A stretch of DNA of 64,000 bases from Jeotgalibacillus campisalis (GCF_000829515.1 NZ_JXRR01000022.1:62001-126000); one strand, 5' to 3'. Shown: positions 51,514-61,205, counted from the first letter of the stretch. Numbers and translations: made by a program. The notes: a model not told the origin generated them from the sequence alone.

Positions 51514-53757
51514 TTATTTCGTAAGCTGAATAATACGATTTAGCGGCTGCTTTTTAACTACTCCGCCTACTGAGATGACTCGTTCGACTACATTTTCATT
51601 ACCATAGGTTGTAATATATCCATCTAAAGATGAATGTAAGTGATCATTGACCAATAACAATGGAGATGAATATTTTTTTGACAATGCTGAAGCCGTCAAG
51701 GCATCAGGGAAATTCGCGCTAGTTGAAACGAGAACAGTGTTCGAATGCAGATCATCACTAAAATGTTCTAGCACGGCTGTTAAGGTTTCATATCGATTTT
51801 TACCTGCTAATCGAATGACACGATCTCCTCCAACCTCCTGAACTAATGCATCTTCCGTTTTGACTGAAACAACACCTGTACCTCCAACAATTGTAATATC
51901 CTTCTTTTGAATGTAATCAATAGCAGATGGCGTTAGTGAACTTTCTGTATTAACTAATAAAATGGAAGCATTCGTATTAACTGCAACAGGTGTTGCTCCA
52001 AGTGCATCCGGGAAGTTCTGACTTGAAACGACAATTGACTTGCTCACATTCTTTAATTTGGCGTTAATTTTAAGGTTGGTTTCGATGCGGTCGCTTCCTG
52101 ACACTCGTTCAACCGTTATGCCCATTGATTTTAACTCTTTTAACACGTCATCCGATACTGCATAAGTACCTCCGACGATAATCACTTTATTCGCTTTCAG
52201 TCTTTTAAGTTCATTTTTTAATTGATCTGTCATTTTTTGTGATCGGGTTAACAGGATTGGTGCGTTATCTAACTGCGCAGCATAAGGTCCTGCTGCAAGT
52301 GCATCAGCAAATTCGAATGCTGTTGCCATTACCACTGTTTTTTGTTTTTTGTTTGAACTAAAGCCATTAGGGTATAGTTCTTTAGATACTTCAATGGCTG
52401 TTAGCATACGGTCTTTAGCAGAAACTTCATCAGCTTCAAAGCGATGAGAATGTGAAGAAACAAGGTTACTGAATACAATACTGCCGTTTTTCTTGTTTTT
52501 CACATTGGTGTTTTTCCATAGTTTAGCGTATTCTTTGGCATCTTTTTCGCTGTAGAATGCCTTAAGCAATCCTTTTGATGTATGATGAACCTCATAATTC
52601 TCAGCTAAATAATTTGACCAGACAATCGTACCTGATTTTACATCAAGAACGTATGTATTTTTCCATCGTTTAGCTCTTTCGACTGCAGATTGGACATCAA
52701 ATTTTTCCTCTAATACGCCTTGGCGGGCATGTACAATGTGGTAATTTGGCGATATATAATTTGACCACACCATTTCTCTTTTAACATTGTCCACCACTCT
52801 GGTATTCTTCCATTTCTTTGCGAATTCTACTGCATCACTCTCACTTACAAAATAATGTTTAAACGAAGAATGATAGGAATGCAATACAGCAAAGCCATAA
52901 TAGATATTTGAAAAAATTTCTTCATTTGTTTTGTTATAAATTACTTTTACATTATTTCTGGATTTTGCCCAGTTTAGTGCATTTTCTTTAGAAGCATCTT
53001 TATACAGCAGCTTATTCGTTGAATCATACACTTCGTAATAGTCGTAGTTATCAAAATACTCATCTAAACCATCTGCTATTCCAGTTGAAACTTTAGTCTG
53101 AACTTCAGGATCTTTAATTTGTTTTTCTTCTGCAGGATTAGACATATACCCTACCTCTATTAGAACTGAAGGCATTTGAGCATTTCTTGTTACATAAAAA
53201 TCCATTGGCACCATTCCCCGGCCCTCCGGAAGCGGAGCACTGCTAAGTACACCATAATGAATAGAAGCTGCTGCCTTTTTGCTTTCTGGAGAGTATTTTA
53301 TTTGTAAGGGATCTGGAGGATAATTAGGATCAATTCCCTGGTTTATATCAAAATAGTAGGTTTCATATCCTCTGTAACTAGGGGTTCCTGTTGCATTATG
53401 GTGTACAGAAATAAAAACTGCATGGTCATTTCTGCCCTTTACATAGTTATTGGCAAGATTCATTCTTGCTCTTAAATCCGTACTGTTAGGCGATGCAAAA
53501 TGCCTGTCAGTTTCTCTTGTCATCATGACTTCATATCCGCGTTTTTCCAACTCATCTCTGAGCTTTAAAGAAACCTCCAAATTGGCATGCTTTTCGAAGT
53601 AGCCTGTTGACGCACCTGAATAGCCCTTCGTACCTGAATATATACCACCGTGACCTGGATCAATAACAACTAGGTTCTTTTTTGATTCTGCTTCTGATAG
53701 ATCCGAAAATGACAGAAATAGAATCAAAGTAAGAAGAAACACCTTAATCTTTTGCAT
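51514..53757 (-). CDS. N-acetylmuramoyl-L-alanine amidase with tandem repeats and three CWB2 repeats
   Basis: 747 residues. Signal peptide (1-24). Amidase_3 domain at about 27-235 with zinc ligands H36 ('VIDPGHGG'), E55 and H119 ('SVHHNATG') and catalytic E201 ('VLIEVGYMSN'). Residues about 238-432 form four tandem units of about 50 residues around 'AKKWKNTRVVD' and 'MVWSNYISPNY', of unknown fold. Three CWB2 repeats follow (about 440-745). The enzyme cuts the bond between muramic acid and the peptide stem. It is larger than B. subtilis LytC and has its CWB2 part at the C-terminus. GAGG precedes ATG 53757. Confidence 0.92.
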   Translation of the reverse strand: MQKIKVFLLTLILFLSFSDLSEAESKKNLVVIDPGHGGIYSGTKGYSGASTGYFEKHANLEVSLKLRDELEKRGYEVMMTRETDRHFASPNSTDLRARMNLANNYVKGRNDHAVFISVHHNATGTPSYRGYETYYFDINQGIDPNYPPDPLQIKYSPESKKAAASIHYGVLSSAPLPEGRGMVPMDFYVTRNAQMPSVLIEVGYMSNPAEEKQIKDPEVQTKVSTGIADGLDEYFDNYDYYEVYDSTNKLLYKDASKENALNWAKSRNNVKVIYNKTNEEIFSNIYYGFAVLHSYHSSFKHYFVSESDAVEFAKKWKNTRVVDNVKREMVWSNYISPNYHIVHARQGVLEEKFDVQSAVERAKRWKNTYVLDVKSGTIVWSNYLAENYEVHHTSKGLLKAFYSEKDAKEYAKLWKNTNVKNKKNGSIVFSNLVSSHSHRFEADEVSAKDRMLTAIEVSKELYPNGFSSNKKQKTVVMATAFEFADALAAGPYAAQLDNAPILLTRSQKMTDQLKNELKRLKANKVIIVGGTYAVSDDVLKELKSMGITVERVSGSDRIETNLKINAKLKNVSKSIVVSSQNFPDALGATPVAVNTNASILLVNTESSLTPSAIDYIQKKDITIVGGTGVVSVKTEDALVQEVGGDRVIRLAGKNRYETLTAVLEHFSDDLHSNTVLVSTSANFPDALTASALSKKYSSPLLLVNDHLHSSLDGYITTYGNENVVERVISVGGVVKKQPLNRIIQLTK

Positions 53758-53988
53758 AACAGCCTCCTAAATTTACTTCATATACCATTATATTCAATCT
53801 GTCTTTACGATTTACCCGTCTAAAATCCTATTTATACACTTAGTCCTTTTAAGCCTAAATAGATTCGAAGTAAGATAAATATTAAAATACAGTTATATAA
53901 GAGTATGTAATAGTAATATCGGAAGCACTTTTAAATTGTTAATCTTTAGTTCAAATATTAATAAATAAATTAAGTTAAAAATGAACAA

Positions 53989-54030
53989 AAAAATACCAAA
54001 CCTTCTAATAAAAGAAGATTTGGTATTTCA
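53989..54030 (-). terminator. Terminator of the subtilase gene
   Basis: Arms AATACCAAATCTTCT and AGAAGGTTTGGTATT on the minus strand (one G-U), then TTTTTG. Confidence 0.9.
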
Positions 54031-54039
54031 GCTGTATTA

Positions 54040-57000
54040 TTACTCTTCTAAAAAGTCATTCAACTGCTGAACGATGTCTTCGGATACAATCGTTTTGCCT
54101 CCGATAACTTTAGCATAGTTGAAATCCTCGTCCTGCAAATGTTGACCAAGGTCGTCTGATACAGAGCTGCCTACAAGGTATAAGCCAGATCCACTCTTAG
54201 CTGCAACTGCAGATCCGGAAAGTGCATCAGCAAAATCTCTGCCTGTTGCAACATAAACGGTATCTGAATCTTGACCAAAGAATTTAGCAACTTCAAGTGA
54301 AGTAGCGTAACGGTCTTTTCCAGAAATACGATGTGCATTCGGAACTTGACCCATCACTTCATTTGAAACAACCCCAGACCCGCCGACTACAAACGTTCTG
54401 TTCGCTTCAAGCTTAGCTAAAGCATCTTTAGTCGCTTTAGGGAGCGATGAGCTCTTTGTCAGAAGGATCGGCATTTTTTGCTGAGCAGCATAGCTTGCTG
54501 CTGACAAAGCATCCGGGAAGTTCTGTCCATTAACGACTACTGCGTTACTTGATTTACCGAACTTTTCAGCAATCTTAGCAGCGGTTTCGTAACGGTCTTT
54601 ACCGGATATACGTTCTACTGTAATTCCTTGATTTTTAAGAGTCTTCACTACGTCTGCAGAAACAGCTCCTTCTCCTCCAAGTACGACTACTTTCTTCGCA
54701 CCTAGACGCTTAATCTCATCTAAAGTAGAAGATGGAAGAGCTGCAGTTCTTGACAACAATAATGGACCATCATGCATTGAAGTTAATGGAACACCTGCCA
54801 ACGCATCTGCATAGTTGTCACCGCGCGCAAGAATAACTGTGTCAGCTGAATCCCATTCAGTCTGGCTAAGTTCTACCGCTGTTTCGTAACGATTTTTCCC
54901 TGAGATACGCTCTACAAACAATCCAGAATCATTTCGCGTAATGGACAGCTCATAAACCGTTTCGTTTCCTGCTGTGTCAATTGCTTTAAATTCAAATGTG
55001 TTGGAGCCTTCCTCAAGGTCAAGTGTAACAGGAACTGTTCCTTCAAACGGCTTTGTTTCATCACTTGTTGTATTCATGCTGCTAAAGAGAACATCGTCTT
55101 CGAGTGAAAGTTCAACGCCGTTAAAATTGTCACTGAGAAGAACGTCAACTTCTACCTGATCAGTTGAATTGTTCACCAACTCGTCAGTATTGACAACAAC
55201 CTGTGGCGCAACCGTATCAACCCAGAAGCCGCGTGCGATGCTTGTAGAATTTCCATTCACATCCGTTGCTTCTATTGTAATATCGTGCTTGCCGTCAGAT
55301 TCTACTGTTACTTCTGTAGAGAAAACAAATCCGTCAGTCGAAGGAGTGAAAGGTACTTCCTTGCCATTTACCTTGACTGATTCAAGAGCATTTTCTTCTA
55401 CAATTTTACCTGCTACCGGAATGGTGCGGGTTTTATAGTAGTTGAGCGCGATTGGAGCATTGTCATCGAGGTAGATGATTGGCGCATCTCCATCGTCAAC
55501 AAAACTTGCTTCATAGCCAACATTGCCGGCTTTATCCACTGGAACAATTTCCAATGACTGAATCTCCTCAGCACTAAAGCCATAATTACTTAGGTTAACA
55601 GAAGTTGTATCCCCATTAAGTTTTTCTGTTGGAGTGACATATTGGCCGTTAATGTAAAGATCGTACCATAAAATTCCTACTCCTTCGTCAACGCCTGTAA
55701 AGCTAAGTGTGTTAGTGTCTTTGTCAAACGAGACATCGTTTACTTCTGGTGCTGTATTATCCACATAAACTGGCACTTTTTTCGACTGCCATTTTGCACC
55801 GTCATAATCCACTCTTGACTTGATTTCATAGAAATACATGCCGTCATCGACGATTTTATCTTTTACAGAGCTATTCCATACTCTTGCACCACTGTAAGAA
55901 TACTGACCTGCTGCAGCATAATTTTTTCGTATGTTATTTTCGAGAGAAATCGTTTTGAGTTTTGTATTCTCTCCATTTAATACATTAAACTGTACTTCTT
56001 TCGCATTTCTCAGGAATGATGGTGCAACATTGATATCATCATATAATCCGTCTTTATTTTTTGTAGATAGCGGGTAGACTATCTCTCCATCCACTTCTAT
56101 CCCCGATGAAAAGGTTGGGATATTTTCCCTGTTCAACTGTACAACACTAGATGGTGTGTTATAAAAACGATCTTCGCCTTCAAAGCTCATATTATCCACA
56201 ATATCAGGGTTTTCCCATTTACCATAGAATCCAAGATAAGGAACTGCAAGATCAGGATTTTCTAAATCAGTAGAAACCAACTTAACAAACCCTTCTACGA
56301 ATTGATCTGCCGGTAGATCAATGAGTTCTTCATTTCCATCCTCATCTATTCCTTTAACTTTTGCATTTGTTAAATCAATAGAAACCGTTACATCTACAGA
56401 GCCGTTTGCAGGCACTGTTACTGACTCAGGACCACTTACGACAGCACCTTCTAAATCACCTGCAACAAGGGCATTATAAGTCGAGTCTCCGTCCTTCACA
56501 AATGTATCAGCGAGAACAGATGTGTCCACATTATATTCTGCATCTTCTCCCGTAAGGTTCGTTGCAGTTAATGTCATTGATACAGTTTTAGAAGTAAAAT
56601 CTTTTAAATTTACTTTAGCTTCATTTGTTTCACTATCTGTTACAAATACTGGTGTAGAAACGGCTGCATAGGTTTGCATCATTCCTGCACCCTGTCTTCT
56701 AGGTGAGAAAGGCTGCCCATTAAGATCGTGAATAATGTCAGCAGTATTCATTAGCAGCGCTTTAGCAAGTCTGGTGCGCTCATCTGAGTTATACTCGTTA
56801 AAGCGATCATCGTCTAGTAAGTACTGCTGTACTAATGCACTTCCTCCTGCTACATGAGGAGCTGCCATGGATGTTCCGCTCATGACGGTATACTCATCAT
56901 CATTAACAGTTGACAAAATGCCGCCGCCCGGAGCTGTTATTTCAGGCTTGAATTCAAGATCAGGCGTTACACCCCATGAAGTAAAGTCTGTTGCACGGCC

Positions 57001-58671
57001 TACCTCAGGTCCTTCTTCTTTAGCTGTTTGTGTAACATCCATCATAAGTGAGGATCCATCTGCAAGTACTGCTTCAAGATCAAGCCCTGCCGCTCTCTCT
57101 ACTTTCATGAAAGGAATATCCCAGCCGCCCTGATCTTTGTAGAAAACAGGGGAAGTAGAGTTATAAACGATGATTCCTGCAGCTCCTGCATTTGCAGCAT
57201 TGACCGTTTTATCTACAAAAGGCAACCCGCCCCGCTCTACTACCACTACTTTTCCTTTAACGTCAATACCACTGTAATCCGCTGGTGCACCAAGTGCTCC
57301 AGAGTTACCGGACAAAGCTTTCAAACTTACTACCTCTACTTCTCCAAGCTTACTCCAGTCATCAATTCCATAGCCTTTAAATTCAGGAACACCTTCTCCA
57401 TTGACGGAGTGGGTATATAAATCCATGTAATTTCCGGAAGCTGCTACCTGAAGCGTATCCGCATTTAAACCAGGAGCTCCGACAAGGCCAATGTCCGGAT
57501 TTTCATAATGAGGATTGCTGTATCCTCGTCCGATATGACCTGAATTTCCTGCTGAAACGGTTGAAACAATGCCGTTTTCAACTGCGCGAGTAATAGCTAG
57601 ATCCTCAGGTGATTCTTCTTCATAGAATGAAGCAGTTGATCCAAGACTCATGTTCAGAACGTCGGCTCCAAGTTTAATAGAATCATCAATCGCTTTTAAA
57701 TAAATATCTGAATATGTAGATGCGAAATTAGGGTCGTTGGAGAAGACCTTCATTCCAAGGATCTGAGCTTCCGGCGCAACTCCTTTGATCCCGCCGTTTT
57801 CAGTGTCGCCGTTTGCAGCAACAGTACCCGCTACGTGCATACCGTGCATGGAAGCATCTGGTCCAAGATCTTCCACGGTATCGTTCAAATCGTAATAATT
57901 ATAGGCATAAGGAACTTTTTCATTATAGAAGTTTCCTGTTACGGAATTTTCATCTTTTAAAGCAGAAACCTCTTCTTTCGTCAGTTCCCCTTCTACTCCA
58001 TCGCTCAATACGAAATCACGGTGGTCAACGTCGGTTCCGCTGTCAATAACAGAAACAATCATACCCTCGCCTTTGTATTTAGCATCCGCCCAAGTTTGGT
58101 AGGATTGAATAAACTCATGACTTGTAACCATATCCTCCTCAAATTCAGGACGTTCATATTCATTGGCAATATAAACCTTCTTTACGCCAGGAAGTGATTC
58201 AATCGCACCAAAATCTTTGTACTGGATGATGCCGCTGAAGCCGTTTACTGAAGCAGAAAATGAATTCTTGTATTCTATATCTACGCCCTTGGACGAGATT
58301 GATTGTTTAACAGATTGCTGAGATGATGCAGCTTCCTGCTCAAAGTTTTCTTTCTCTGAATCTGAAAGCTCTTTATACAAAACGCCTTTTTTCGTCGCAT
58401 GTTCAATAGCCGTTTCACCCGCTACTTCTACAATGACTCTTACCATATCTGACTCTTTTAAAGCAGCTTTATCTGCAGTGACTTTAGCCTTCTGATCAAG
58501 TTTAGCCATTTTTGCCTGAGCATTCGATAAAACATTTACCGGCACTTCGCCATTCGCATCTTTCTTCGGCGCATCGTTCTGGTTATCCTGCCCAAGTGCT
58601 ACTGAAGAATTTCCTAAAACTAATGAAAGCGCCAAGGCTGCAGTTACGTTATTTTTCCACTTCTTTGTCAA
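54040..58671 (-). CDS. Vpr-like subtilisin-family serine protease with three CWB2 repeats
   Basis: 1543 residues starting at TTG 58671 behind AAGGGGG. Signal peptide (1-27) and I9-type propeptide (about 75-170) come first. The S8 catalytic domain has D210 ('VIDSGTDVDH'), H276 ('MHGMHVAG'), N376 and S601 ('MSGTSMAAPHVAG'). A PA insert lies at about 415-560. An Fn3-like and Ig-like region (about 680-1255) follows, then three CWB2 repeats (about 1255-1540). Minor extracellular proteases such as Vpr process secreted proteins; CWB2 would keep this one on the wall. The domain order is otherwise that of Vpr-type enzymes with longer beta domains. Confidence 0.94.
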   Translation of the reverse strand: MTKKWKNNVTAALALSLVLGNSSVALGQDNQNDAPKKDANGEVPVNVLSNAQAKMAKLDQKAKVTADKAALKESDMVRVIVEVAGETAIEHATKKGVLYKELSDSEKENFEQEAASSQQSVKQSISSKGVDIEYKNSFSASVNGFSGIIQYKDFGAIESLPGVKKVYIANEYERPEFEEDMVTSHEFIQSYQTWADAKYKGEGMIVSVIDSGTDVDHRDFVLSDGVEGELTKEEVSALKDENSVTGNFYNEKVPYAYNYYDLNDTVEDLGPDASMHGMHVAGTVAANGDTENGGIKGVAPEAQILGMKVFSNDPNFASTYSDIYLKAIDDSIKLGADVLNMSLGSTASFYEEESPEDLAITRAVENGIVSTVSAGNSGHIGRGYSNPHYENPDIGLVGAPGLNADTLQVAASGNYMDLYTHSVNGEGVPEFKGYGIDDWSKLGEVEVVSLKALSGNSGALGAPADYSGIDVKGKVVVVERGGLPFVDKTVNAANAGAAGIIVYNSTSPVFYKDQGGWDIPFMKVERAAGLDLEAVLADGSSLMMDVTQTAKEEGPEVGRATDFTSWGVTPDLEFKPEITAPGGGILSTVNDDEYTVMSGTSMAAPHVAGGSALVQQYLLDDDRFNEYNSDERTRLAKALLMNTADIIHDLNGQPFSPRRQGAGMMQTYAAVSTPVFVTDSETNEAKVNLKDFTSKTVSMTLTATNLTGEDAEYNVDTSVLADTFVKDGDSTYNALVAGDLEGAVVSGPESVTVPANGSVDVTVSIDLTNAKVKGIDEDGNEELIDLPADQFVEGFVKLVSTDLENPDLAVPYLGFYGKWENPDIVDNMSFEGEDRFYNTPSSVVQLNRENIPTFSSGIEVDGEIVYPLSTKNKDGLYDDINVAPSFLRNAKEVQFNVLNGENTKLKTISLENNIRKNYAAAGQYSYSGARVWNSSVKDKIVDDGMYFYEIKSRVDYDGAKWQSKKVPVYVDNTAPEVNDVSFDKDTNTLSFTGVDEGVGILWYDLYINGQYVTPTEKLNGDTTSVNLSNYGFSAEEIQSLEIVPVDKAGNVGYEASFVDDGDAPIIYLDDNAPIALNYYKTRTIPVAGKIVEENALESVKVNGKEVPFTPSTDGFVFSTEVTVESDGKHDITIEATDVNGNSTSIARGFWVDTVAPQVVVNTDELVNNSTDQVEVDVLLSDNFNGVELSLEDDVLFSSMNTTSDETKPFEGTVPVTLDLEEGSNTFEFKAIDTAGNETVYELSITRNDSGLFVERISGKNRYETAVELSQTEWDSADTVILARGDNYADALAGVPLTSMHDGPLLLSRTAALPSSTLDEIKRLGAKKVVVLGGEGAVSADVVKTLKNQGITVERISGKDRYETAAKIAEKFGKSSNAVVVNGQNFPDALSAASYAAQQKMPILLTKSSSLPKATKDALAKLEANRTFVVGGSGVVSNEVMGQVPNAHRISGKDRYATSLEVAKFFGQDSDTVYVATGRDFADALSGSAVAAKSGSGLYLVGSSVSDDLGQHLQDEDFNYAKVIGGKTIVSEDIVQQLNDFLEE

Positions 58672-58894
58672 CTTGTTTCCCCCTTAAGAATATATATACC
58701 GTTGCAAAGCTGTAACCAATTTCACCTCTCTTTTCCATTTATATCAGAACACACATAATATTATATAATTTATTCAGAATAGTCAATATAATTTGATATA
58801 TTTATAATAGATTTGTAATATGAGTAATACGAATCAAATGGTAGCGAATTGAATTCCAAACATTATATAAAATAACGTATAGAGACTAAAGACC

Positions 58895-58923
58895 TTTTTA
58901 TTCGTATCCATATACGAATAAAG
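58895..58923. promoter_or_regulatory. Perfect inverted repeat upstream of the subtilase gene
   Basis: Arms TTTATTCGTAT and ATACGAATAAA with loop CCAT, a perfect 11-bp match, 226 nt before the subtilase start. T residues are weak on the minus strand, so it may be an operator rather than a terminator. The rest of 58672-58957 is AT-rich with no coding frame. Confidence 0.45.
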
Positions 58924-58957
58924 ATCTATAGAATTTTATAGTAGTATAATTGAAGAA

Positions 58958-59030
58958 CAAAAAAACGCCTGCCATTCCAGTTACTCAGCCTGTTCAAAAC
59001 AGGTGAGCATCAAAGAATGCAAGCGTTTAA
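58958..59030 (-). terminator. Terminator of the NlpC/P60 gene
   Basis: A long two-part stem on the minus strand (outer AAACGCTTGC with GCAGGCGTTT, inner CACCTGTT with AACAGGCTG) followed by TTTTTTG. Confidence 0.75.
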
Positions 59031-59041
59031 GAGCTGTACAC

Positions 59042-60385
59042 TTATTTATTTATTACATCTACTGCACCAATATAAGCGGCTTTCCAGTAGGAGTTGTTTA
59101 ATGAAGTAATTTCAACACCGTCATTACCCGAATGGATGAACTGATTGTTTCCTATATAGATGCCTCCGTGAGAAGCACCAGGCTTATAGGTTTCAAACAT
59201 CACAATGTCGCCAACTTTTGGTGAGCTTACTTTCGTGCCGTAGTCCCAAATATCTGCAGTTGTACGAGGAATATAAACATCATGCTTGTTAAACACATAG
59301 CCCAGATATCCACTGCAATCAAAGCCTGATGGTGTTGTTCCTCCCCACAAATACGGCACACCGAGATAATCCTTGCCTGTTGAAACTACTGCATCCGATA
59401 GATCAATCGATGGTGATGGCTTCGGAGCAGGCGGTTTAGGTGCATCGAAAGCAGAAGCGTTAACCACGGATTCTCCCCCAATTACATTTACAGTGCTTAC
59501 TTTTTTACTTTTAAGCACGTTTCGCACCGGCGTTGGTAAAGATGTAGGACGTGTTAGCACAACTGGCTGATTTTTTTTAGCAGCGAAAGTTGAACCTGTT
59601 AATGCATCAGCAAACCCTTGTCCTGTAGCGGCTGTTACTGTATTCATCGTTGATGGAAATAAACTCTTAGCAACTAGAGCAGATGTCTCGTATCGATCTT
59701 TCCCAGCAAATCGTTTCGGCTTAGGGAGTTGACTCGCAACATTCTTCGAAACTGCGCCTGTTCCACCAACAATGATAGTAGAGGACATGCCTTTTACATA
59801 ATTTTTAACAGATGGATCAATATCATTCTTTGCTGTTAAAAGAATGGGATACTGATTTTTAGCAGCAAACGATGCTATCGATAAACTATCTGCAAACGAA
59901 CTTCCATTTACGACAATGGCTCTTGTGGCGCCAATTCTCTTTGCAATATTTACAGAAGTTTCATACCGGTTTTTACCTTGAATTCGATCTACTTTAATTC
60001 CAAGTGATTGCAGCTGCTTTTCAACTGATGTAGAAATAATAGAAGGCCCGCCTAAAATGACAGCAGTAGAAGGTTTCAGTCTTTTAATCTCTGCCAGAGT
60101 ATTTGAGCGAATGCCGTTTTGCGCTGTCAATAAAATTGGAGCTTTTAACTTGTGAGCCAGTGGAGCACCTGCTAAAGCATCAGGAAAATTATTCCCTACA
60201 GCAAGTACTATATGATTTGTTCCATTCGGAAAATCTTCTTTTGATATTTTTACTGCCGTTTCATATCGGTCAGAACCCGATATTCTATTAATATCGAAAG
60301 ACGATGCTTCAGCAGAATCTATCTTAATGACTGAGAGGAACATGAGGACAATAACAAAACTTATGATGTTTCTGGTTTTATTCAA
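59042..60385 (-). CDS. NlpC/P60 wall hydrolase with three CWB2 repeats
   Basis: 447 residues starting at TTG 60385 behind AAAGGAAG. Signal peptide (1-28), three CWB2 repeats at the N-terminus (about 32-318), a Pro/Lys-rich linker (319-332), and an NlpC/P60 domain (about 333-447) with C357 ('GFDCSGYL'), H406 ('ASHGGIYIG') and H418. The order, CWB2 before the enzyme, is reversed from the amidase and subtilase. P60 enzymes cut the peptide stem, usually between D-Glu and the diamino acid. A WalR-type box lies about 75 nt upstream, fitting a gene for cell-wall growth. Confidence 0.94.
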   Translation of the reverse strand: MNKTRNIISFVIVLMFLSVIKIDSAEASSFDINRISGSDRYETAVKISKEDFPNGTNHIVLAVGNNFPDALAGAPLAHKLKAPILLTAQNGIRSNTLAEIKRLKPSTAVILGGPSIISTSVEKQLQSLGIKVDRIQGKNRYETSVNIAKRIGATRAIVVNGSSFADSLSIASFAAKNQYPILLTAKNDIDPSVKNYVKGMSSTIIVGGTGAVSKNVASQLPKPKRFAGKDRYETSALVAKSLFPSTMNTVTAATGQGFADALTGSTFAAKKNQPVVLTRPTSLPTPVRNVLKSKKVSTVNVIGGESVVNASAFDAPKPPAPKPSPSIDLSDAVVSTGKDYLGVPYLWGGTTPSGFDCSGYLGYVFNKHDVYIPRTTADIWDYGTKVSSPKVGDIVMFETYKPGASHGGIYIGNNQFIHSGNDGVEITSLNNSYWKAAYIGAVDVINK

Positions 60386-60458
60386 TCGTATGATCTTCCT
60401 TTCAATTATAAATTCTATGTAACGTGTTTTATTGTAGCATTGTCTATTAATCTATTGT

Positions 60459-60475
60459 TTTACAGTTAGATTACA
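60459..60475 (-). promoter_or_regulatory. WalR-type box upstream of the NlpC/P60 gene
   Basis: On the minus strand TGTAAT-CTAAC-TGTAAA is an exact fit to TGTWAH-N5-TGTWAH. A TACAAT (-10 type) follows 22 nt later, so WalR would sit against the -35 region. Confidence 0.72.
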
Positions 60476-60563
60476 ATTAGATTAAATAGGTTTAAATTCG
60501 AGAAACATAAAAATAGACAGCGATTTTACTCGCTGCCCACTATTTACATATTTAATTTGCGAT

Positions 60564-61205
60564 TTATTTGAGCTCACCTTTTGTTCCCTCATAATTATGC
60601 AAGTACAAATATTGTGACAGTTTCCACATAAACGTCCGCTCGATTTCACTGACAATCCAGCGTTTTGGTACACTTTCCGGCAGATCCTTCATTGGCTTAC
60701 TCTGAAGATAAAAGCATGCGTCAATATACCAGGAGTGAAGAACAGAATGATCAATAAATTCTCTTTCCAATCCGTTAATTCCTTCTTCTGTTGCAAGATA
60801 CTTATGATAATATTTATCATGGTTTGCTGTCAGCAACTCATCCATTGAATGTCTGATGCGTGATTGAAAGGAGAGAATATGCTGATCGAGAGCTGGAACT
60901 GAATCGAATTTTTCTCCTCTTAAGAGACTGGACAAGGTTCTTTTAATTTCTTTTTCCACTTCGAGAAAGTAGATTACGTTTTTTAAAAGAGAGTATTTAT
61001 AGTGGTCTTTAGAGGGATTGGCATACCTTTTTTTATCAATTTGATCTTTGATGCTTCTTTGAATGGATTGAACTGAGTATGGTTTTGTTAATCCTTCAAC
61101 CATTTCTTCTACCATTACTTTCAATTGTTTTTTCTCTTCTTTTAATCGATCTTCTTCTGTTGCCTCTTGTTTAACTTTATTTTTTCCAAAAGAAAATAAA
61201 CTCAT
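60564..61205 (-). CDS. Helical cytosolic protein of unknown function
   Basis: 213 residues from ATG 61205, 8 nt after GGGAGGTGG; the frame to 61217 has no site. No signal peptide. Lys/Glu-rich coiled-coil start (about 15-50), then a helical body with aromatic clusters ('WYIDACFYLQ', 'RTFMWKLSQYLYLHNY'). I do not recognise it. It lies between the P60 and CpsB-type genes, set off by terminators, so it seems to have its own unit. Confidence 0.8.
   Translation of the reverse strand: MSLFSFGKNKVKQEATEEDRLKEEKKQLKVMVEEMVEGLTKPYSVQSIQRSIKDQIDKKRYANPSKDHYKYSLLKNVIYFLEVEKEIKRTLSSLLRGEKFDSVPALDQHILSFQSRIRHSMDELLTANHDKYYHKYLATEEGINGLEREFIDHSVLHSWYIDACFYLQSKPMKDLPESVPKRWIVSEIERTFMWKLSQYLYLHNYEGTKGELK

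Noticed and set aside
54974-58049. Plus-strand frames opposite the subtilase gene
   Set aside because: All are antisense to a full-length protease with intact catalytic motifs.
60482-60673. Short minus-strand frame overlapping the unknown helical gene
   Set aside because: It shares DNA with the better supported 60564-61205 gene and has no ribosome site.
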